Shown one piece after another: positions 1 to 3,420 of a stretch of 6,716 bases of DNA. The position numbers and the translations under genes are program-made. The notes beneath the pieces are model-generated. The model did no database searches and had not been told where the DNA came from. It worked only from the letters and a program-made list of their open reading frames with translations. The stretch spans positions 1-6,716 of the forward strand of contig CAYQAJ010000280.1 of the NCBI GenBank assembly GCA_964415245.1, read 5' to 3'. The first letter of the stretch is position 1. The number at the start of each line of letters is the position of its first letter. This stretch comes from CAYQAJ01 sp964415245 (GTDB taxonomy: Bacteria > Planctomycetota > Planctomycetia > Pirellulales > Pirellulaceae).

Positions 1-1
1 C

Positions 2-121
2 AACCGCGAGCTGCGGCAGGCGCACGAGCTGGGCTACCGCGGCTACGTGGGACTGGAGTGCGTGCCCAAAACCACGGAGCTGACGGCAGCCAAGGGAGTG
101 GCGGCGGCGGATGTGTGGTGA
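2..121 (+). CDS. C-terminal end of a TIM-barrel sugar isomerase (hydroxypyruvate isomerase-like), 5'-truncated
   Basis: An open frame enters from the left edge and gives 39 residues ending ...AAADVW before TGA at 119-121. The tail contains HELGYRGYVGLECVPKTTEL, which resembles the last beta-strand of hydroxypyruvate isomerase/xylose-isomerase-like TIM barrels, where a glycine-rich 'GY-GY-G-E' strand is followed by a P-T-E loop. Enzymes of this family interconvert hydroxypyruvate and tartronate semialdehyde or act on related sugars in the cytoplasm. Only the end is present, so catalytic residues cannot be checked and substrate is open. It is the only plus-strand gene here and converges on sufS with a 169-bp spacer. 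The frame, stop and family-like tail are seen; the exact enzyme is inferred. Confidence 0.72.
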   Translation, partial: NRELRQAHELGYRGYVGLECVPKTTELTAAKGVAAADVW

Positions 122-143
122 TACCCGCGCCGCGTTGGCTGCG

Positions 144-246
144 TTGTGGCCGGTCTCACGACCGAGCCACTTCCATCCCCCGCCGGTCTCCGCCATGGAG
201 CCCTGGGGTCGCGGCAGCGGGGGGGTGGGGAGCCCCGCCCCGCACG
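144..246 (+). repeat. Dispersed paired-hairpin repeat, copy A (degenerate)
   Basis: The left part matches the other copies exactly through the first hairpin: arms GTGGC (146-150) and CGGTC (151-155), loop TCAC, arms GACCG (160-164) and GCCAC (166-170), with an unpaired A at 165. The internal GGTCTC is kept at 185-190. The right half has drifted into G-runs and C-runs: GCGGGG at 217-222 can still pair with CCCCGC at 238-243, but the second hairpin of copies C and D is not preserved. It fills the spacer between two convergent 3' ends, so it may fold in both transcripts. No open frame here looks like a gene. Confidence 0.72.
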
Positions 247-247
247 A

Positions 248-281
248 CTGGATTCCCGCCTTCGCGGGAATGACGATCGTC
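248..281. repeat. dRS3-like perfect palindrome plus adjoining palindrome; possible bidirectional terminator
   Basis: ATTCCCGCCTTCGCGGGAAT (252-271) has perfect 9-base arms, ATTCCCGCC-type on the left and its complement on the right, around a tiny loop. It fits the six-N8-six pattern ATTCCC(N8)GGGAAT described for dRS3 repeats of Neisseria. A second palindrome, GACGATCGTC, overlaps the flank at 272-281. The site lies 10 bp past the 3' end of sufS and 130 bp past the upstream plus-strand gene, so a stem-loop here could end both transcripts. There is no clear T-tract on either strand, so classical intrinsic termination is not shown. Similar 'GGATTCCCGC...GCGGGAATGACG' repeats are scattered widely in bacteria (from memory). 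Confidence 0.6.
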
Positions 282-290
282 GCCGCCGTG

Positions 291-1541
291 TCAGTCGCGG
301 CGAAAGAGTCGCTTGGCGGCGCGGAGGGCTTCGACCAGCACGTCGATTTCCTCGGGCGTGTTATAGAAGTAGAAGCTGGCCCGGCTGCTGGCGGTGATTC
401 CCAGCCGCTTGTGCAGCGGCATGGCGCAGTGGTGGCCGGCGCGAATCGCCACGCCGTGCCGGTCGAGCAGTTGGGCCACGTCGTGCGCGTGTATCCGCTC
501 GACGGTAAAGCTCACGATGCCCCCTTTGTGCTCGGGCGCCGGGCCGAGAATGTGCACGCCCCCCAACGCTTCGAGCTGCTCGTGCGCCCGCGCGGTAAGC
601 ATTTGCTCGTAGGCGTGAATGCGGTCGAGACCGATGGCGGTCAGATAGTCAATGGCCGTTCCCATGCCAATGGCCGAGACGATGGGGGGAGTTCCCGCTT
701 CGAACTTGGCGGGCAAGTCGGCCGGTTCGAAGCCGTCGAGGCGCACGCGGCGGATCATGCTGCCGCCTCCCAGAAACGGCGGCATCGCGTCCAATAGCGC
801 TTCGCGCCCCCACAGCACGCCCACGCCCGAGGGGCCGAGCATCTTGTGTCCACTGAAGGCGACGAAGTCGGCGCCAAGGCTCGCGACGTCGGTTGGCTCG
901 TGCGGAACGCTTTGGGCCGCGTCGACCAGCACGAGCGCGCCGGCCGCATGCGCACGGCGGACGATCTCCGCCACGGGATTGATCGTCCCCAGCACGTTCG
1001 AGACGGAGGCGACCGCCACGAGGCGCGTTTTGTCGGTGATGAGCTCATCGAGCGCGTCGAGCTGCAACAGGCCGTCGTCGTCGATGGGCGCGAAGCACAC
1101 GCGGCAGCCCGTCCGCTCGGCAAGCTGGTGCCACGGCACGATGTTGGAGTGGTGCTCCATCAGAGTGAGCAGGATTTCGTCACCCGGGCCGACGTTGGCA
1201 TCGCCCCAGCTTCGCGCCACCATGTTGATAGCCCCGGTGGTGCCGGTGGTGAAGATCACCTCGTGCCGCTGCGGAGCGCCGATAAAGCGGCGGACCTTCT
1301 CGCGGGCTTCCTCGTACAGATCGGTGCTTTGGTCGCTCAACCAGTGGATGCCGCGGTGCACGTTGGCGTAGTGCTTCTCGTACGTGTCGACCAGGGTGTC
1401 GATCACGGCGCGGGGGCGCTGCGTGGTGGCGGCGTTGTCGAGGTACACCAGCGGCTTGTCACCGTGCAGGACAGTCGAAAGGATGGGAAAATCCTTCCGC
1501 AATCGCGCGGGATCGAGCGGTAGAGTCTGGGCGACTGCCAT
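291..1541 (-). CDS. sufS: SufS, group II PLP-dependent cysteine desulfurase
   Basis: Releases sulfur from L-cysteine as an enzyme persulfide, giving alanine, and hands it to a SufU/SufE-type acceptor for cytoplasmic Fe-S cluster assembly. The protein has 416 residues, normal for the family (about 405-420). Visible motifs: LDNAATTQRP (34-43); EHHSN with H131 stacking on PLP; LVDAAQS with D207 and Q210; SGHKMLGPSG with the PLP-lysine K233; EAGTPPI (281-287); the catalytic cysteine C372 in RAGHHCAMPL; and R387 followed by a YNTPEEID end motif. All catalytic residues are intact. The group II loop usually reads HHCAQP; here the Q is a methionine. The ATG at 1541 is 27 bp after sufU on the same strand, and no strong Shine-Dalgarno precedes it (CCACC-rich leader), so translation may be coupled to or leaderless-like with sufU. 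The stop is TGA at 291-293. Confidence 0.96.
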   Translation of the reverse strand: MAVAQTLPLDPARLRKDFPILSTVLHGDKPLVYLDNAATTQRPRAVIDTLVDTYEKHYANVHRGIHWLSDQSTDLYEEAREKVRRFIGAPQRHEVIFTTGTTGAINMVARSWGDANVGPGDEILLTLMEHHSNIVPWHQLAERTGCRVCFAPIDDDGLLQLDALDELITDKTRLVAVASVSNVLGTINPVAEIVRRAHAAGALVLVDAAQSVPHEPTDVASLGADFVAFSGHKMLGPSGVGVLWGREALLDAMPPFLGGGSMIRRVRLDGFEPADLPAKFEAGTPPIVSAIGMGTAIDYLTAIGLDRIHAYEQMLTARAHEQLEALGGVHILGPAPEHKGGIVSFTVERIHAHDVAQLLDRHGVAIRAGHHCAMPLHKRLGITASSRASFYFYNTPEEIDVLVEALRAAKRLFRRD

Positions 1542-1568
1542 GGTGGTTGGGTGGTTCTTATCTGCCTA

Positions 1569-2069
1569 CTATTTGCGCGAGTCGGCGCGGCGCTGCGTGC
1601 CATCGTCGGCCGACTTGGAGTTGCCATCCGATGATCTGTTGGGGCTTGGGCCGGCGTCAGGGCTGCCATCGGCGCCGCCATTGGCAATCGGCGAATGCAC
1701 CGCCTCCTGCACGACCCGCCACGAGAGCAGGCAGCACTTCTGGCGATTGGGCGTCAACCGTGCTCCGTACAGGCCGAGCATGTCGGCAGCCGAGAAGTGC
1801 TTCAGTTCGTCAAGCGTGAGTCCCTCGATCTTTTCCATCAGCATCGAGGCCGATGCCTGGCTGACGCAGCAACCATCGCCCTCGAACCACGCCTGTTCGA
1901 CGCGACCCTGGGGGTCGATCCGCAGCTCGACCCGCACCACGTCGCCGCACAGGGGGTTATCATCTTCGTGCGCGTGCGTGGCACCCGGACAATGCCCCCG
2001 GTGGAACGGATCGTCGTAGTGGTCCAGGATGTGCTCCTGGTAAATTTCTTCTTCGTCGCGGGAATCCAT
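1569..2069 (-). CDS. sufU: SufU-type Fe-S scaffold/sulfur acceptor (NifU/IscU fold)
   Basis: Accepts persulfide sulfur from SufS and passes it on, or serves as scaffold, in Fe-S cluster assembly. It has 166 residues. The three zinc/cluster cysteines and the aspartate are present: C41 and D43 in NPLCGD, C67 in GDGCCVSQASASM, and C112 in RQKCCLLSW. The GDGC, SASM and K-before-third-Cys features are SufU-like rather than IscU-like. The distance from second to third Cys is 45 residues, near IscU, and lacks the extra ~18 residues of Bacillus SufU. Two ligand cysteines sit in CC pairs (67-68, 112-113). Residues about 127-166 form a hydrophilic, probably disordered tail rich in S, G, D and N. The gene ends in tandem TAG TAG and is followed 27 bp later by sufS, its enzyme partner. 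Only a weak AGG lies about 8 nt before the ATG. Confidence 0.93.
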   Translation of the reverse strand: MDSRDEEEIYQEHILDHYDDPFHRGHCPGATHAHEDDNPLCGDVVRVELRIDPQGRVEQAWFEGDGCCVSQASASMLMEKIEGLTLDELKHFSAADMLGLYGARLTPNRQKCCLLSWRVVQEAVHSPIANGGADGSPDAGPSPNRSSDGNSKSADDGTQRRADSRK

Positions 2070-2112
2070 CGAAAGCCTGTGGCGCTGCGGAGCGTTACTG
2101 CCTTGGTTCTTA

Positions 2113-2210
2113 GGGCTTATCCAAAAACCGTCTCAGAGAAAGGGACAGGCACATTTTGCTCCGCGGACTACGCAAAATGAGCCAGTCCCCGACGGTTTTT
2201 GGATAAGCTC
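2113..2210. repeat. Nested fold-back element (MITE/REP-like)
   Basis: The outer 20-bp arms are inverted with one mismatch: 2113-2132 (GCTTATCCAAAAACCGTC core) against 2191-2210. Inside lies a second inverted repeat of 18 bp with two mismatches: GGGACAGGCACATTTTGC (2142-2159) against its partner at 2172-2189. These enclose a 12-nt centre containing the palindrome TCCGCGGA (2160-2167). The spacers between outer and inner arms are unequal: nine bases on the left, one on the right. There is no coding capacity. The GGGACAGGCAC...TTTTG wording resembles REP sequences associated with IS200-like RAYT transposases (recalled, not searched). It sits between sufU and the repeat copy at 2267, upstream of the sufU start codon. 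Confidence 0.82.
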
Positions 2211-2224
2211 TTACTCTCTATCCT

Positions 2225-2253
2225 AGTGTATGCCCGCACCGATAGAGCGGCAA
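2225..2253 (-). promoter_or_regulatory. Candidate sigma70-type promoter for sufU-sufS
   Basis: On the minus strand TTGCCG (2253-2248) and TACACT (2230-2225) are separated by exactly 17 nt; each hexamer matches 4 of 6 consensus bases. Transcription would begin near 2218, giving a sufU leader of about 150 nt that contains the whole fold-back element. The spacing is good but the matches are modest in GC-rich DNA, so chance is a real alternative. Confidence 0.3.
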
Positions 2254-2266
2254 GGACGATGCGAAG

Positions 2267-2368
2267 ATGTGGCCGGTCTCACGACCGAGCCACAACGACC
2301 GACTGAAGGTCTCCACGTTCGAGCCCGAGTGGGTGCGTATCGGCGGGCTCAGGAGACCCGCGCCGAAC
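2267..2368 (+). repeat. Dispersed paired-hairpin repeat, copy B
   Basis: Hairpin 1 is identical to the other copies: GTGGC 2269-2273, CGGTC 2274-2278, loop TCAC, GACCG 2283-2287, bulged A 2288, GCCAC 2289-2293. The internal GGTCTC is at 2308-2313. Hairpin 2 follows after 47 nt: CGGCG 2341-2345 and GGCTC 2346-2350, loop AGGA, GACCC 2355-2359, bulged G 2360, CGCCG 2361-2365; one C-C mismatch spoils the inner stem. The middle part differs most from C and D. It lies between the 3' end of the RNase HII-like gene and the sufU promoter region. Confidence 0.85.
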
Positions 2369-2405
2369 AGTCTCGCTTTCGACTCTTGACGGAGTCCCTC
2401 TCATG

Positions 2406-2431
2406 GACGCTAACGCTTCGCGCTTACGGTC
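2406..2431. repeat. Imperfect palindrome just downstream of the RNase HII-like gene
   Basis: CGCTAACGC (2408-2416), TTC, then GCGCTTACG (2420-2428) can fold back with GAC/GTC flanks at 2406-2408 and 2429-2431; the stem has one mismatch and two wobble pairs. It begins 7 bp after the stop codon of the minus-strand gene, a place suited to a 3' hairpin or factor-dependent terminator. There is no T-tract. I believe similar GCGAAGCG-centred motifs recur in planctomycete genomes, but that is recollection only. Confidence 0.4.
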
Positions 2432-2438
2432 GATGGAA

Positions 2439-3044
2439 TCAGCGACATCGCCACAGCAGGCGGTCGTCGATGCCCAATTGGTCGCGCATCGCTTCGATGG
2501 CGTTCTTAAAACGCCGCGCGTCGGTCGGATAGCCGGCTGTCGGCCGCAAGTCTGGCACGTGGCGGCACCAGAAGTCGTTGAACGCCTGCATGGCGAGCTC
2601 GCGCAGGTACTTCGACACCATCGAGGCCAGCGCCACCGAGAGGAAGCGTTCCGCGCCGACGTGGAATTGCACTTCGACGCGGCAATCGGTCGGGCCCATG
2701 CGGTAGACACTCCTGGCTCTACTTTCGCCGTGCACCTCGACGACCGAGTCACAGAAGGTTTCCTGCAACAGACGGTGGTAATTGTTCCGTCCGCCGTGTT
2801 TATCGCAGCAGACGTGCGCGGGAGCGTCGGGCACTTGCGGCAGGAGCTCGCGGATCAGCTCGAGCGTGAGCCGCGAAAGCACCTCGGCCTTGTTGCCGTG
2901 GCGATCGACCAGATCNNNNNNNNNNNNNNNNNNNNNNNNNNNNNNNNNNNNNNNNNNNNNNNNNNNNNNNNNNNNNNNNNNNNNNNNNNNNNNNNNNNNN
3001 NNNNNNNNNNNNNNNGCTTCGTCGGTTCCGATGAGCCAGGGCAT
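2439..3044 (-). CDS. RNase HII-like nuclease, interrupted by an assembly gap
   Basis: Probably a relative of RNase HII, which cuts RNA in RNA-DNA hybrids. The start MPWLIGTDEA (3044-3016) matches the family's opening 'G-DEAG' strand, whose D and E bind metal; the tenth codon is GC-N, so alanine is certain. After the gap, VCCDKHGGRNNY supplies the third acid (D81 in gap-inclusive numbering). SVALASMVSKYLRE matches the A-SI-AK-RD helix, with E149 in place of the usual aspartate. GYPTDARRF matches the closing GYPT-H element, with the histidine missing. The start is fixed by an in-frame stop three codons upstream (3051-3053). No Shine-Dalgarno is visible, and a repeat hairpin begins 15 bp before the ATG. 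The true length is unknown because the gap is a placeholder. Canonical rnhB is unlikely; a divergent lineage-specific paralogue is more probable. Confidence 0.75.
   Translation of the reverse strand: MPWLIGTDEXXXXXXXXXXXXXXXXXXXXXXXXXXXXXXXXXXDLVDRHGNKAEVLSRLTLELIRELLPQVPDAPAHVCCDKHGGRNNYHRLLQETFCDSVVEVHGESRARSVYRMGPTDCRVEVQFHVGAERFLSVALASMVSKYLRELAMQAFNDFWCRHVPDLRPTAGYPTDARRFKNAIEAMRDQLGIDDRLLWRCR
2916..3015. other. Assembly gap (100 Ns)
   Basis: Exactly 100 unresolved bases, the usual placeholder for a scaffold gap of unknown size. The two flanks of the RNase HII-like gene are in frame across it, but with an arbitrary length this is not evidence of an intact frame. Confidence 0.98.
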
Positions 3045-3055
3045 CGTGCGTCAAT

Positions 3056-3158
3056 GTTGTGGCCGGTCTCCCGACCGAGCCACTCGCGCCGACCGAAGGT
3101 CTCAGTGCGGGAGACCTGCGGTCGCGGAATCGGCGGGGTCGGGAGACCCGCGCCGAAC
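3056..3158 (+). repeat. Dispersed paired-hairpin repeat, copy C (best preserved)
   Basis: Hairpin 1: GTGGC 3059-3063, CGGTC 3064-3068, loop TCCC, GACCG 3073-3077, bulged A 3078, GCCAC 3079-3083. Hairpin 2: CGGCG 3131-3135, GGGTC 3136-3140, loop GGGA, GACCC 3145-3149, bulged G 3150, CGCCG 3151-3155. Between them are two mini-hairpins, GACC-GAA-GGTC (3091-3101) and GACC-TGC-GGTC (from 3113). The hexamer GGTCTC occurs at 3065 and 3098 and its complement GAGACC at 3111 and 3143, a symmetric layout. The element's left edge abuts the promoter/leader region of the RNase HII-like gene. Confidence 0.88.
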
Positions 3159-3210
3159 GCAAGCGACTGTCGACCGTGACGTGAACAGCGCGGAGCAGGA
3201 TACCAAATTC

Positions 3211-3247
3211 ACGCTCGCCCGTAACGCCCCCAATCGGAGGCGAGTGT
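3211..3247. repeat. Short inverted repeat between repeat copies
   Basis: ACGCTCGCC (3211-3219) pairs with GGCGAGTGT (3239-3247), nine pairs including one G-T wobble, around a 19-nt loop. Its right arm runs into the first truncated 21-bp unit. It lies over 170 bp downstream of the big minus-strand gene and has no T-tract. Function unknown; it could be a separate repeat or a structured junction. Confidence 0.4.
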
Positions 3248-3287
3248 TGTGGCCGGTCCCGCTCAGGCTGTGGCCGGTCTCACACAT
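3246..3287 (+). repeat. Two truncated 21-bp units repeating the repeat's left end
   Basis: GTTGTGGCCGGTC at 3246 and GCTGTGGCCGGTCTC at 3267 repeat the left end of the dispersed element, and the full copy D starts at 3288. The three starts are exactly 21 bp apart. Each short unit has the 5' arm of hairpin 1 but not the 3' arm, so they are half-hairpins. Confidence 0.8.
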
Positions 3288-3391
3288 GTTGTGGCCGGTC
3301 TCCTGACCGAGCCACGGACTGCGACCGTAGGTCTCAACGCGGGCGACCTTGCGGTCGTTGCATCGGCGGGGTCGGGAGACCCGCGCCGAAC
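3288..3391 (+). repeat. Dispersed paired-hairpin repeat, copy D
   Basis: Hairpin 1: GTGGC 3291-3295, CGGTC 3296-3300, loop TCCT, GACCG 3305-3309, bulged A 3310, GCCAC 3311-3315. GGTCTC recurs at 3330-3335. Hairpin 2: CGGCG 3364-3368, GGGTC 3369-3373, loop GGGA, GACCC 3378-3382, bulged G 3383, CGCCG 3384-3388. The last 29 bases are identical to those of copy C. The copy ends 29 bp beyond the stop codon of the 1090-residue gene, where it could act as a 3' structure for that transcript. Confidence 0.87.
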
Positions 3392-3420
3392 ATCCAAGCC
3401 GCGCCGAACACGCGCTGCGG

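Noticed and set aside
58..273. Small plus-strand frames in the convergent spacer
   Set aside because: They overlap the sugar isomerase tail out of frame and run through repeat copy A and the palindrome; composition is Gly/Arg/Pro-rich without any motif.
846..1523. Long plus-strand open frame of 225 codons antisense to sufS
   Set aside because: The opposite strand encodes an intact SufS with every catalytic motif; the plus-strand translation has no recognisable motif and arises from high-GC codon bias.
1542..2112. Shared TAAGAACCA upstream of both sufS (about 1552-1560) and sufU (about 2104-2112) as a regulatory box
   Set aside because: Only nine bases at different distances from the two starts, one of them in a 27-bp intragenic-operon gap; chance is sufficient.
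2110..2230. Riboswitch or intrinsic terminator reading of the fold-back element
   Set aside because: No known aptamer pattern was recognised, and no T-tract follows the stem on either strand; the nested inverted arms fit a mobile repeat better.
2403..3179. Continuous plus-strand frame across the gap
   Set aside because: Continuity is produced by the Ns, and the strand is antisense to RNase HII-like motifs.
3246..3308. Possible CRISPR array from three regularly spaced units
   Set aside because: The period is 21 bp with a 13-15 bp shared core, far too short for repeat plus spacer, and the unit is the end of the dispersed element; no cas genes nearby.
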